Below are positions 40,904 to 49,702 of a stretch of DNA of 64,000 nt, piece after piece. Under the pieces are notes generated by a model. That model did no database searches. It saw only the letters and a program-made list of their open reading frames with translations, and was not told where the DNA came from. Each line of letters starts with the position of its first letter. The first letter of the stretch is position 1. Made by a program: the position numbers and the translations under genes. Origin of the DNA: Kitasatospora mediocidica KCTC 9733 (GTDB taxonomy: Bacteria; Actinomycetota; Actinomycetes; Streptomycetales; Streptomycetaceae); assembly GCF_000744225.1 (NCBI RefSeq), contig NZ_JQLN01000001.1:930001-994000 (forward strand). The letters are read 5' to 3'.

Positions 40904-42367
40904 TCAGCGCTCCCGGGAGGTCAGCCGGCCGCGGACGGCGGCGTGCACCTCGGCCTCCTCGGCGGGGTCCGCGGCGAGGCGGCGCAGGCGCTCCAGGACC
41001 CGGGCGTCGCCCGTGGTCACCACGTGGCGGGCGGCCAGCTCGCGGGTGCTCTCCTCGCAGTCCCAGAGGCACTCGACCGCGGGACCCGAGGCGAAGTAAC
41101 GGTCGGTGACCGCGAGCGCCCGGGCGGCTCTGCCGCGCAGCTCCGAGGAGCCGGCCTCGCCGTAGACGTGGCGCAGGGCGGGGACGGCGGCTACGGCGGC
41201 CAGCCGCCCCGCACCGTCGACCAGCGTGCCGATGCCGGCGCCGGACACCCCGTGCACCTGGACCCAGCGGCGCAGCCCGGTGACCACGGCAGGGGCGTCG
41301 CCCGGCTCGCCGATGTCGGCCAGCAGCAGCACCGCGGCCTCGCCGAGCGCGCTGTCGGCGCCGCCGGTGGCCGGGTCGGCCCAGCGGCGGGCGCGCTCCA
41401 GGGCGCGTGGGCCGCGCATCCGGCCCAGGGTCTCCAGGGCGGCGCGCACGATCCGGTCGTCGGCGTCCGCGGCGGCCGCCTCGATCAGCTCGGGGACGGC
41501 CGGGTCGTCCTGGTCGACGAGGTGGCGCAGGGCGGCCCGGCGGGCGCCCTCCGCACCTGTGCGGGCCGCCTCCAGCAGGGCCGGGCGGTCCTCGGGGCGG
41601 GCCACGGCGGCCAGGCAGCGGGCGGCGGCGGCGGCGCGGCGGTCGACCGCGGCCGGGTCCCGGCCGTCGTCGGCGACGGCCTGCTCCAGGGGCGAGCCCA
41701 CCTCGCGGTGGTCGGCCCAGGCCAGCACGTCGGCCACGCTCCAACCGGGCGTGATACCGCTGCGGCCCAGCTGGCGCTGCCAGAGGTCGAAGGGGGACTG
41801 CTCGCTCGCGGCGGCGACCCGGGGGTGGTGGGCGGCCCAGAGCCGCCAGGGGCGGGGCTCGTAGGCGGCGCGGATGGCGGCCCGCAGCGCGGCCTCGCCC
41901 TCGGGGCCGGCCGGGAATCGGTTCAGCACGGCGGGGGCCAGCGCGAGCAGCGCCTGGTCCTCGTCGCGCAGGGCCAGCTCGTCCAGGGCCCAGGCCCAGT
42001 TGCCGCCGGTGGCGGCGTACTGGCGCAGCAGCAGCAGCGCGTCGCGCCGGCCGTAGGCGGCGAGGTGGCCGAGCACGGCCAGGGCGAGGCCGGTGCGGCC
42101 CTCGTCCGGGTCGAGCAGGTCCTCGGGGTGGTTGAGGTGCAGCTCCAGACCGGCGAGCGGCGCCTCCAGGTCCATGTAGACCCGTGCGTAGTAAAGGGAG
42201 CGGTTCTCGACCTGCCAGTCGGCCCGCGGGTCGCTGGTGACGCACTCCTCAAGGGCGGCGATCGCTTCGTCCCGGTCCGCGGCAAGCGCATGCAGCTGCC
42301 CGTCGCCGCGGCCTCGCTGGAGGAGGCCGAGGAGGCTGGCACTGGGGGCTATCACGGGCTCGAACAT
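40904..42367 (-). CDS. HEAT-repeat protein
   Basis: A 487-residue all-helical repeat protein. The N-terminus FEPVIAPSASLLGLLQRGRG and WQVENRSLYYARVYMDLEAP belong to a conserved actinomycete family; HEAT-type repeats occupy about residues 230-480 (for example ARRAALRHLVDQDDPAVPEL, DDRIVRAALETLGRMRGPRA, LRGRAARALAVTDRYF). HEAT solenoids bind other proteins; the partner is unknown. ATG at 42367 is chosen on the family N-terminus; a GTG 12 codons upstream also exists. It is divergent from a PAS-like gene. Confidence 0.85.
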   Translation of the reverse strand: MFEPVIAPSASLLGLLQRGRGDGQLHALAADRDEAIAALEECVTSDPRADWQVENRSLYYARVYMDLEAPLAGLELHLNHPEDLLDPDEGRTGLALAVLGHLAAYGRRDALLLLRQYAATGGNWAWALDELALRDEDQALLALAPAVLNRFPAGPEGEAALRAAIRAAYEPRPWRLWAAHHPRVAAASEQSPFDLWQRQLGRSGITPGWSVADVLAWADHREVGSPLEQAVADDGRDPAAVDRRAAAAARCLAAVARPEDRPALLEAARTGAEGARRAALRHLVDQDDPAVPELIEAAAADADDRIVRAALETLGRMRGPRALERARRWADPATGGADSALGEAAVLLLADIGEPGDAPAVVTGLRRWVQVHGVSGAGIGTLVDGAGRLAAVAAVPALRHVYGEAGSSELRGRAARALAVTDRYFASGPAVECLWDCEESTRELAARHVVTTGDARVLERLRRLAADPAEEAEVHAAVRGRLTSRER

Positions 42368-42678
42368 GAGGTCAGCATCCGTTGCGGCGGTCGTAGTGGC
42401 AACGGGATTTCCGTCGCCGGGGGTCTGGTGGTCACGCTGGGCGGGCGCCCGGGCGCCGGAATCACCGTAGGTTACCGCCTGAAAGACCCATACGCACACA
42501 GTCCGTATGGATCCGCCTCGAACAGGCCCTCGGCCTCCCGGCGGGTGCCACGGCAGAGTTCTGGCATATGCCAGAGGGAACTTGCCAGGTTTTCTGTCAA
42601 TGCCCCCTCACAGCGGGTGAGGGTGTGCGAGAGTCGTCAGGAGACACCACCCACCACCCTCACCCCGTGGGACGGCCG
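42368..42678. promoter_or_regulatory. Divergent intergenic region with CCATACG inverted repeat
   Basis: The 311 bases between the HEAT-repeat gene and the PAS-like gene carry CCATACG-N9-CGTATGG (42488-42510), a perfect 7-bp inverted repeat and likely operator. I see no clear promoter hexamers, gene or terminator in the rest. Confidence 0.5.
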
Positions 42679-43044
42679 ATGAGTCACCCCTCGACCACCG
42701 CTGCGGCCGGCGGTCGTTCCTCACCCGTCATGATCGCCGCCGCCGAGTGGGATCTGACGGCCGACACGGTGCGCTGGTCCCCCGGCGCCTACCGGATGCT
42801 GGAGCGCGAACCGGCCCTCGGCCCGCTGACTCTCGATCAACTCCCCTCCCTGATCGTCCCGCAGGACCGCCCGGCGCTGCGCCGGATGGTGACCGCCGCT
42901 CTGGTGCACGGCCGCGCGCTGGACGGCGTGGTCCGGATCGGGCGTCACGAGGAGGCCGCCTCGGCGGTGCGCTGCTCGGGCCGCCCGGCGCTCGGGCCGG
43001 ACGGCCACGTGGTCTCGCTGCGGATCCTGCTCGAGGCCGGCTGA
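42679..43044 (+). CDS. PAS-like single-domain protein
   Basis: A 121-residue protein whose core resembles a PAS_3-type sensor domain: AEWDLTADTVRWSPGAYRML, LIVPQDRPALRRMVTAALVH, then VRCSGRPALGPDGHVVSLRI. No output domain is attached, so it would act by binding a partner. The start is uncertain: ATG at 42679 with weak GGGA upstream, or GTG at 42667. A conserved-size 57-residue gene follows. Confidence 0.7.
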   Translation: MSHPSTTAAAGGRSSPVMIAAAEWDLTADTVRWSPGAYRMLEREPALGPLTLDQLPSLIVPQDRPALRRMVTAALVHGRALDGVVRIGRHEEAASAVRCSGRPALGPDGHVVSLRILLEAG

Positions 43045-43165
43045 GCCGTCCGCGGCACACCGCGGCCTGCACCGCCGCCCCCGTGCGCATGCTTGCGGGG
43101 CGACGCACATATGCTGTGGCCGCATCGTCGGCACAGGGCGGGCGTGCGCGAGGGAGGACCTCTAC

Positions 43166-43339
43166 ATGGACAGCCAGATTCTGCACAAGGCCGCGTTCCT
43201 GCTGCACGAGTGCCACGAGCCCGAGCAGGTCGTCGTCGAGCGCCTGAAGGACTACTTCCCCAACCTGAGCCTGACCGAGCGCGAGCGCTTCGTCAGCGAG
43301 GCGTGGGACCAGGTGCACACCAAGAACGGCGCCGTCTGA
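43166..43339 (+). CDS. Small conserved-looking protein of 57 residues
   Basis: A short gene with a strong ribosome site (GGGAGG, 9 bases before the ATG). The product is acidic and helical, starting MDSQILHKAAFLLHECHEPE and ending VSEAWDQVHTKNGAV. Codon bias matches the surrounding genes and other frames here are poor, so I take it as real. I do not recognise the function; the pattern of helices suggests a small adaptor or regulator. It converges with the NsdA-like gene. Confidence 0.7.
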   Translation: MDSQILHKAAFLLHECHEPEQVVVERLKDYFPNLSLTERERFVSEAWDQVHTKNGAV

Positions 43340-43349
43340 GCACCCGCGG

Positions 43350-44819
43350 TCACTCAGGGGGGCGGCGGGCCGGCGGCACCGCCGCCCTGATCTCCGCCCG
43401 CAGCCGGTCCACCTGCGCCGTCCCCCGGTAGCGATCGGTCAGCCGGTACATCTCGCGCAGCCGGTCCCCGGTGCGGTGCGAGGACGTGTAGCCGATCGAG
43501 TCGAGCGCCAGCCGGGCCTGGGCGGCCGCCTCCTCGGGCTCCCCGGCGATCCAGTACACCGAGGCCAGGGTCAGCAGGTCGAGCACCGCCGAACGCTCCC
43601 GCCCCTGTGCCGCCCGCAGCCGCATCGCCTCCAGTGCGTGCTGCTCGGCCAGCCGCGCGGCCCCCGGATCGTGCTCGGCCAGCGTCCGGTAGACCAGCGC
43701 CTGCATGCCGTGCAGCTCGGCCTCGTCGAAGAGCTGCATCCAGCTCGGCGCCGGCTCCGGTGACTCCTGGACGAAGAGCTCCTCGGCCTCCCCCAGCAGC
43801 ACCCCGACCTCCTGCGAGCGCCCCAGCGAGGCCTGCGCCCAGGCCTCCACGGTGTTGAGCATCGCTCTGGTGCGGGGCAGGCTGCGCTGCTTGCCGTCGG
43901 CCCTGGCCAGCCGCATCAGGTCCAGCGCCTCGTCGGCCCGCCCGTGGTGCAGCAGCTGTCGGGCCGCGCGGGAGACCGCCTCGCCGGCCCGCGGCCGGTC
44001 GCCGGCCTCCCTGGCCGCCTGCGCGGCGATCACGAAGTAGCGCTGGGCGGTGGATTCGAGGCCGACGTCGTGCGACATCCAGCCGGCCAGCACCGCCAGA
44101 TTGGCCGCGACGATCCACAGCCGCCGCTCCAGCGCCCCCGGATGACGATGGGTCAGCAGTCCGCCCACCTCGTTCAGCTGGCCGATCACGGCCTTGCGCT
44201 GCAGGCCGCCGCCCCGGGAGGCGTCCCAGGAGCGGAAGACTTCGACCGAGCGCTCCAGCGCGTCGACCTCCTGGGCGCCGACCGGGCCCGGTTCGTAGAC
44301 GTCCACCACCGGCCGGGCCATCGAGCCGGTGATGACCTGCCGGGCCCCCGGCCGGTCGGCCGCCTGGGCGACGCTGTGGCCGGAGAGCCAGTCGTAGAGG
44401 GAGAGGGGGATGACGGAGCCGCCGAGCAGTGCGGTGCTCGCGGCGGCCAGTCCGCGTCGGTTGAGCATGAGGTCCATTCCCGTGAACTCGGTGAGGATCT
44501 CAGCCGTCCGCTCCGGCTCGGGGGGCGCTCCGCGCTGCGTGTTGAACGCCCCTGTACGCCGTTGTCGTGCCAGGCCGAGGTCCTCGATGGAGACGACACG
44601 GCCGAGCCGCTCGGTGAACACGGCTGCCAGCACCCTCGGTACCGGATCGCGCGGGATCTCCCCCTGCTCGATCCAGCGCCGTACCCGCGAGGTGTCGGTG
44701 GACAGTTGTTGCTGCCCCATGCCGGCACCGCGGCGGTTGACCAGCCGGGCCAGCTCGCCCTTGGACCATCCGGTCAGGGCGAACAGGTCGGCGAGTCTGG
44801 CGTTGGGTTCCCTGCTCAC
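43350..44819 (-). CDS. NsdA-like regulator with HTH and TPR region
   Basis: A 489-residue protein. The N-terminus (about 1-80) is a helix-turn-helix-like part, RLADLFALTGWSKGELARLV, DTSRVRRWIEQGEIPRDPVP and RVLAAVFTERLGRVVSIEDL; the rest is TPR-like helical repeats (about 220-480, for example RYFVIAAQAAREAGDRPRAG, LMRLARADGKQR, EPEEAAAQARLALDSIGY). This is the plan of NsdA, a negative regulator of sporulation and antibiotic production in S. coelicolor; orthology versus paralogy cannot be decided here. GTG at 44819. It is divergent from a phosphotransferase gene. Confidence 0.8.
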   Translation of the reverse strand: MSREPNARLADLFALTGWSKGELARLVNRRGAGMGQQQLSTDTSRVRRWIEQGEIPRDPVPRVLAAVFTERLGRVVSIEDLGLARQRRTGAFNTQRGAPPEPERTAEILTEFTGMDLMLNRRGLAAASTALLGGSVIPLSLYDWLSGHSVAQAADRPGARQVITGSMARPVVDVYEPGPVGAQEVDALERSVEVFRSWDASRGGGLQRKAVIGQLNEVGGLLTHRHPGALERRLWIVAANLAVLAGWMSHDVGLESTAQRYFVIAAQAAREAGDRPRAGEAVSRAARQLLHHGRADEALDLMRLARADGKQRSLPRTRAMLNTVEAWAQASLGRSQEVGVLLGEAEELFVQESPEPAPSWMQLFDEAELHGMQALVYRTLAEHDPGAARLAEQHALEAMRLRAAQGRERSAVLDLLTLASVYWIAGEPEEAAAQARLALDSIGYTSSHRTGDRLREMYRLTDRYRGTAQVDRLRAEIRAAVPPARRPPE

Positions 44820-45367
44820 GTCAAGCCCCCAGGCTCCTCGGCTGAGTTCGAGCCTAATGCGCTGTCATGTGCCACGCGAGCATTCGCCATGCTTCGCCAG
44901 GCCTCGCCAGCTGGTGAGCTACCGGCTTCCCGGTGTCAGGTAGAGATGCACCAACCCCACCCGGTCCGCAGGGCCCGGAACGACGGTCCAGGGCTGATCC
45001 CCGGGGCGTCCACCGGCCGCTCCGGCGGCCCGGACCAGGGGGTGGCGCGAACGGGTGGCGCGCCTGGCGCGGCCCCACCGGTACGGCGGTCCGACGCATT
45101 TCCCCAGGGTGCGCGGGCCGGCCGGGTCGGAGGGGGCCGGGACGGACCGCACCTCCCGGAGCACGGACGACCGCCGGTCCCACCCACCATGCGCGGTCCT
45201 CGCGCTCCCGTACGCCGGGGCACACCCCCAAGCGCCGGTTACCCCCCGGAAGCCGCGCACCAGCACCGCGCAACACCAGCGCAGCACCACCTCAGTACCG
45301 CGCAGCACCAGTGGCATCCGCACTGTTTGACATATGCCGTCGGCAAGGAAGGGATCTCCACCAGCCC
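44820..45367. promoter_or_regulatory. 548-base divergent region with direct repeats
   Basis: No convincing gene lies here. ACCGCGCAACACCAG (45265-45279) is repeated with one change at 45297-45311, 32 bases apart (three helical turns), inside a CAGCACC-rich tract. AGCAT-N5-ATGCT lies near 44879-44893 on the NsdA side. TTGACA (45327-45332) could be a -35 box for the phosphotransferase gene, though no good -10 follows. Confidence 0.45.
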
Positions 45368-46489
45368 ATGTACCCCACAGCGACTTCCCCCACCGCGCCC
45401 CGGACCGGCCCCGCTCAGCGTCCGCCGACCGCGGCGGTCCGCCGACCCGGGCCGAAGCCGGCACTCCCCGCACGTCCGGCGGGGCGCATCGAGGCACCCG
45501 GGTTCGTACCGCGCGCCGGAGCCGAGCGCCTGCTGCGCCCCCGCGGCCCGCAGGCCGTCCCCGTCATCGAGCGGGCCGACCCGGCCGCGCTGGCCACCCC
45601 GTCGGTGCGGGCCGCGCTCGCCCACGTCACGCGGATATGTCCCGCGTTCGCGCCGCGCCAGGTGCTGCGCGAGGACAGTCGGCACATCCTGATCACCGGT
45701 CTGATCGGGCGCACCCCCGTGGTCGCCAAGTGCCTCTCCCCGCAGGCGGTGCAGAGCGAGCGGCGGGCCCTGCTGGTCGAGCAGTTCCACCGCGAGGTGG
45801 CGGTCTACCGGGCGTTCGTCCGGCACCGCCCGCCGGTACGGATGCCGCGCCTGGTCGCCGCCGACCACGACCGCTGCGTGCTGGTGATGGAGCGGATCCC
45901 CGGCCGCCCGGCCGCCGTCGAGCGGCACCCGGCCAACGCCCCGACGCCCGGCGAGGTGCGCGCGATCCTCGGCTCGGTGCGCGCGCTGAACCTCTGGCGC
46001 CCGCCGGCGGACGTCTTCCAGACACCGCTGGACTACCACTGGGAGACCAGCCGCTACCACTCGGTCGGCCAGCTCACCGACCGGGACGCCGGCGACCTGC
46101 GCCAGCTGCTGCACGGCCTGGCCCACACCCCGCAGCAGCTGTGCCACGGCGACGCCCTGCTCTCCAACATCCTGCTGGCGCCCTCGGGGCCGGTCCTGGT
46201 CGACTGGGAGCAGACCGGCTGGTACCTGCCCGGCTACGACCTGGCGGTGCTCTGGAGCGTGCTCTCCGGCGACACCGCGGCGCGCCGCCAGATCAGCCAA
46301 CTCGCCCAGGCCGGCGGCACGCTGGCCCGGGACGCGTTCCTGGTCAACCTGGTCCTGGTGCTGATGCGCGAGCTGCGGCTGTACGACGTGCCGGGGGCCG
46401 GCGAGGAGCAGCGGATCCTGATCCGCCGGCTCTACGACGACGCCGCGCTGGCCCGCCGCGCGGTCCGGGCCGCGGTCGGCACACGCTGA
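45368..46489 (+). CDS. Aminoglycoside-phosphotransferase-like kinase
   Basis: A 373-residue protein with a Pro-rich N-terminus (about 1-45) and an APH/choline-kinase-like fold. Visible motifs: [11 protein letters not shown] (ATP lysine), [26 protein letters not shown], catalytic loop [13 protein letters not shown] and the metal aspartate in [20 protein letters not shown]. It may phosphorylate a small molecule; nothing ties it to antibiotic resistance. The ATG at 45368 has only a distant AAGGAAGGGA site. It is divergent from the NsdA-like gene. Confidence 0.85.
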   Translation: MYPTATSPTAPRTGPAQRPPTAAVRRPGPKPALPARPAGRIEAPGFVPRAGAERLLRPRGPQAVPVIERADPAALATPSVRAALAHVTRICPAFAPRQVLREDSRHILITGLIGRTPVVAKCLSPQAVQSERRALLVEQFHREVAVYRAFVRHRPPVRMPRLVAADHDRCVLVMERIPGRPAAVERHPANAPTPGEVRAILGSVRALNLWRPPADVFQTPLDYHWETSRYHSVGQLTDRDAGDLRQLLHGLAHTPQQLCHGDALLSNILLAPSGPVLVDWEQTGWYLPGYDLAVLWSVLSGDTAARRQISQLAQAGGTLARDAFLVNLVLVLMRELRLYDVPGAGEEQRILIRRLYDDAALARRAVRAAVGTR

Positions 46490-46491
46490 GC

Positions 46492-46521
46492 GCGGGTGCG
46501 GGTGCGGGTGCGGGTGCGGGT
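46492..46521. repeat. GCGGGT hexanucleotide tandem repeat
   Basis: Five uninterrupted copies of GCGGGT start just after the phosphotransferase stop codon and lie between two converging genes. Probably a replication-slippage product; no T-run or stem is present. Confidence 0.85.
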
Positions 46522-46536
46522 GCGGCCGGCCGGCTC

Positions 46537-47691
46537 TCAGCCGCGCGGCCGGAAGCGCGCCAGCGCGGCGCGCCCGGCCTCCTGGAGCACCGCGTCCTCC
46601 GCCGGGCAGTGCATCCGCCCGCTCAGCGCGTCCCGCAGGTAGCGCTCCAACGGGTGGCGCCGGCTCAGGCCCGGGCTGCCCGTGAGGGTGACCGCCTGCT
46701 GCACCGACTCGATCACCGCCCTGGTGACCAGCAGCTGGACCGGGCCGGTCCGGCCCACCGCCGCCGGATCGCCGGCGTCGATCCGGGCCGCCAGGCCGCC
46801 GAGCAGTTCCTCCGCCCCGATCAGCGCGCTCTCCAACTCGCCCACGGCGGCCCGGTAACGCGGCAGGGTCCCGAGGGGTTCGCCCAGGTTGGCCGGGGTG
46901 CGCTGGCTGAGGAAGCGCACCAGCCAGTCCTGGGCCGCCCGGCCCACGCCCAGCTGGACGGCGGCCAGCGCCAGATCCCGCCAGGCCGCACAGAGCCCGG
47001 TCGCCACCGGGTCCGGCTCGGTGCGAAGGTCGAGCACCGCCTCGGGCGGCACGTACACGTCCGTGAACAGCACGTCGTGGCCGGCGCTGGCCCGCAAGCC
47101 CAGCTGGTCCCAGACCGGGTCGACCTCGACGCCGGCGCTCTCGCCGCGCACCAGGAAGGTCCCGGTCCGCGGCACCGGCTCGTCGGTGGTGGCCCGCACG
47201 GCCATCCAGGCCAGCGCCTCGGCGCCGGTGCAGCAGGTCTTGCGGCCCGTCAGGAGCCAGCCGTCGCCCTCCCGGCGGGCGAGTGCCGGGGGTCCCTCGA
47301 CCGGGTCCGCCGCGAGCGTGTTGACCAACGCCGGGCCACGCCTGGACTCGTTGAGCAGCCGTCGGTAGAGCCCGGCGGGCCAGCCGGAGGTCCGTCCCTG
47401 CTCGGCGTGCAGCAGCAGCGTGAACGCGGTGACCAGCGCCACCGAGGCGTCCCCGCGGCCGAGTTCGGCCAGCACCCGGACGGTGTCGGAGAGCGTCCCG
47501 CCGGGGCCGCCGTAGCGCCGGTGCACGGTCAGGGTGAGCAGCCCGGCCTCGTGCACCGCCTCGATCCCCTGGTAGGGGAAGGTCGCGTCCCGGTCGTGTT
47601 CCTCGGCGCGGGCGGTCAGCAGGTCGACCACCCGGGGCAGGCCGGCGATCGCGGCGTCGAGGGATGACGTTTCGTCAGTGACGGTGCTCAT
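46537..47691 (-). CDS. Acyl-CoA dehydrogenase-like flavoprotein
   Basis: A 384-residue member of the acyl-CoA dehydrogenase superfamily. N-terminal helical domain (about 20-120: FPYQGIEAVHEAGLLTLTVH, RYGGPGGTLSDTVRVLAELG), middle beta domain (about 125-225: WLLTGRKTCCTGAEALAWMA, FTDVYVPPEAVLDL) and C-terminal helices. The usual acyl-CoA catalytic glutamate region is not obvious, so it may belong to the SfnB/DszC-type flavin monooxygenase branch used in sulphur scavenging; this fits a Cys-rich leader ORF upstream. ATG at 47691 follows GGAGG. Confidence 0.8.
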   Translation of the reverse strand: MSTVTDETSSLDAAIAGLPRVVDLLTARAEEHDRDATFPYQGIEAVHEAGLLTLTVHRRYGGPGGTLSDTVRVLAELGRGDASVALVTAFTLLLHAEQGRTSGWPAGLYRRLLNESRRGPALVNTLAADPVEGPPALARREGDGWLLTGRKTCCTGAEALAWMAVRATTDEPVPRTGTFLVRGESAGVEVDPVWDQLGLRASAGHDVLFTDVYVPPEAVLDLRTEPDPVATGLCAAWRDLALAAVQLGVGRAAQDWLVRFLSQRTPANLGEPLGTLPRYRAAVGELESALIGAEELLGGLAARIDAGDPAAVGRTGPVQLLVTRAVIESVQQAVTLTGSPGLSRRHPLERYLRDALSGRMHCPAEDAVLQEAGRAALARFRPRG

Positions 47692-47724
47692 GGCGCTGCC
47701 TCCGGGCGGCCGGCATCGGGCGCG

Positions 47725-47742
47725 GCAGCCGTCGTCGGCTGC
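47725..47742 (-). promoter_or_regulatory. Hairpin in the leader of the acyl-CoA dehydrogenase-like gene
   Basis: GCAGCCG and CGGCTGC pair across a 4-base loop, 33 bases upstream of the gene start and downstream of the Cys-rich leader frame. It could take part in attenuation; no T-run is present, so any control would be at translation or by rho. Confidence 0.35.
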
Positions 47743-47850
47743 ACGGCTGTGGGGAGCGTGCGGGAGAGGAGGCACGGCCACGCCGTACGCGAAGCGCCGG
47801 AGCCGTCGCCCACCCTGCGAAACGCGGGTCGTGGGGACCGGCGGCAGGGA

Positions 47851-47967
47851 CTATCGACAGTTCGCGCGACAGAGCGCGTCGACGGCGCACCGCGGGTCGG
47901 GACAGCTGCGGCGGGCACCCTCGGCCGAAGGCCTCGGGCAGGTCAGCAGCGGGCGGCGACACGACAT
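47851..47967 (-). CDS. Candidate Cys-rich leader peptide
   Basis: A 38-residue frame on the same strand, about 160 bases before the acyl-CoA dehydrogenase-like gene. It begins MSCRRPLLTCPRP and ends CAVDALCRANCR, with six cysteines in total, two of them next to the stop. Actinomycete sulphur genes are often preceded by short leader peptides ending in a similar VDL..R..ALCR pattern that sense cysteine supply, so this is a candidate attenuator. No ribosome site is obvious, so expression is unproven. Confidence 0.4.
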   Translation of the reverse strand: MSCRRPLLTCPRPSAEGARRSCPDPRCAVDALCRANCR

Positions 47968-48068
47968 GCTGGTGACTGTACGAAGTGTTGATCGAAACCG
48001 TCAAGCGCCGTCCGGTCGGCGACCGGCCCCGGAAAGGCCGGAAAACGCCCCTGCCGGAGCGAGCCCGC

Positions 48069-48563
48069 TCAGCCCTGCTGGAAGAGGTCCGCCGGGAGCG
48101 GCTTCAGCAGCTGGTAGAGGTCGTCCGCGATCGGCCGGTCCCAGGAGGCGATGGTGACCTGCACGCTGTCGCTACGGTCGAACTGGGCGCAGAACACCCG
48201 CTCCTCGGAGACCTTGACCTTCTTCACGATCAGCAGGTCGTCGCCGAGCATGACAGGGAAGTCCTCGGCGGAGACCAGCTCGACCGGCTCGTCGTTCTCC
48301 AGCGCCGCCAGCAGTTGTCTGACCTCGAACGGCACGCCGTCCTCGGCGTCCCGGGCCGGCGAGCCCTCGGGGAGATTGCCGATGAACATCACAGGTCCGC
48401 GGCCGCCGAACAGGTCGTACCGGAGGAAGATCCCCTGGCAACTCCCGTCCGGGCCGCTCATGATCGCTGCGCCGAAGTGGCCGGGCCAGTCGCCCGGATC
48501 CATCGCGAGTACGTCGAAGTCCGGGCCCGCTGGGGTGCCGGAACGTCGGCGGAGAAAAGACAT
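48069..48563 (-). CDS. Hypothetical protein
   Basis: A 164-residue acidic soluble protein without recognised motifs. It starts MSFLRRRSGTPAGPDFDVLA and has AAIMSGPDGSCQGIFLRYDL, PVMFIGNLPEGSPARDAE and SVQVTIASWDRPIADDLYQL. The composition and beta-rich middle suggest a single compact domain. ATG at 48563 has a weak ribosome site. It stands alone; upstream lies a 578-base stretch without a gene. Confidence 0.7.
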   Translation of the reverse strand: MSFLRRRSGTPAGPDFDVLAMDPGDWPGHFGAAIMSGPDGSCQGIFLRYDLFGGRGPVMFIGNLPEGSPARDAEDGVPFEVRQLLAALENDEPVELVSAEDFPVMLGDDLLIVKKVKVSEERVFCAQFDRSDSVQVTIASWDRPIADDLYQLLKPLPADLFQQG

Positions 48564-49141
48564 GCCGCCATCGTACGTGCACCCGGTGCGCACACCGGCA
48601 CCGGGCGCCCCGCCGTGCGGCGGAAACTCCACGCTCCGAGACGAATGTTGACGCTGAGCAACCGTCCGGGCTACGGTCGCGGATGTACGGCAGCTGCTGT
48701 GGGCGAGTTCCACGTGGGGGTGGTCTGCTGTGGCGCACCCCCGTGCGCCCGTCCTCCCATCGCGCCTCGTGGTACCCAGCGGCTGCAGCTCGACGGCAGT
48801 ACACGCCTGTTCAAGCACCCTTTCACCCAAGCCTGGTTCGCGGGTTCCCCGACCCGTTCGCACTCGCGGACCAGCCCGGGACACCGACGCGTGGGGGCGT
48901 TCGGATCCCGGGCACCGGCGGCCAGGACCTCTGGTCCCGCCGCCGACCTCCCGGCGACTGCCGTCCCTCCGGGGCCGGCATCGGGGAACTACCTCGGGAG
49001 GAGGCCCGGCTTCGCGAGCCGGGTCTACACAGCAGACGCCGTGCACGACCGCGTGGGGGCGGTCGGCACGGCGTCTGTCTGTTTCTACGCGCTCACGGGC
49101 CCCGGGGAGGCCCCGGGGAGGCCCCGGAGCCGCACGCGGGC
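48564..49141. other. 578 bases without an assignable gene
   Basis: Frames here stay open because of the GC bias, but none shows a family motif, good ribosome site or consistent composition. The one clear element is a long hairpin at 49034-49076. A plus-strand frame from about 48683 (MYGSCCGRVPRGGGLLWRTP) is the least bad candidate and I do not accept it. Confidence 0.5.
49034..49076. terminator. Strong hairpin terminator
   Basis: AGACGCCGTGC (49034-49044) pairs with its complement (49066-49076), and inside it CGACCGC pairs with GCGGTCG, giving an almost continuous 18-bp stem. GTCTGTTTCT follows on the plus strand. It lies 65 bases beyond the DUF397 gene end on the minus strand, or would end a plus-strand transcript from the unassigned stretch to its left. 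Confidence 0.7.
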
Positions 49142-49447
49142 TCACGTCAGGTCGAACTCGCCGTCCCGGGCGCCGAGCACGAAGGCGCGCCACTCGGCCG
49201 GGGTGAAGACCAGCACCGGCCCGTCGGGGAACCGGCCGTCCCGCATCCCGATGTAGCCGTCCACGAAGGCGATCTGCACGTCACCGTCCTTGCCGTCGCC
49301 CTGGCTGCTGGAGAGCCAGGTGGCGTCGGTCAGGTCCAGTTGGGGCTTGCGCGCGCTGGGCACGGCCTCAGAGCCGCCGGCGCTCCCCTCGACGACCTCG
49401 CTGACGACCTCGCTGGCAGTCTCGCTGGCACCGATGTTGGCTGACAC
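49142..49447 (-). CDS. DUF397 domain protein
   Basis: A 101-residue protein with an acidic N-terminal extension (about 1-35) and a C-terminal DUF397 domain: LTDATWLSSSQGDGKDGDVQ, then IAFVDGYIGMRDGRFPDGPV and FTPAEWRAFVLGARDGEFDL. DUF397 proteins in Streptomyces are usually paired with an Xre-type regulator in a toxin-antitoxin-like or developmental pair (BldB/AbaA relatives); no Xre partner is adjacent here. GTG at 49447 follows GGGAGGAG. Confidence 0.88.
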   Translation of the reverse strand: MSANIGASETASEVVSEVVEGSAGGSEAVPSARKPQLDLTDATWLSSSQGDGKDGDVQIAFVDGYIGMRDGRFPDGPVLVFTPAEWRAFVLGARDGEFDLT

Positions 49448-49702
49448 GTTCGTTGCTCCTCCCGACGATCCGGAGGCCAGGGTATCCGGGGCGGGCGACC
49501 TGGGCAGGGCACTTGGCCAGGTCTCATTCCTCCGGGTCGCATTCCTCCGGGGAGGGCCCGCCCGCGCTGACGCCGCCTCACAAGTGCGGCGGATCCCGGC
49601 GCGGGCGCGGGACGGACGCCGTGCGGTTTGCGACAGTGGGCGGTGGGCAGCACCGGTGCCGACGGGGGCGACCGGTTCCACCGAAGAGAGCGGGAGCAGC
49701 CG

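Noticed and set aside
46492..46521. CRISPR-like or satellite array
   Set aside because: Only five 6-bp units without spacers; a slippage repeat.
48683..49140. Plus-strand coding frame in the gene-free stretch
   Set aside because: Composition is erratic, with no motif or ribosome site; it runs on into the mirror of the DUF397 gene.
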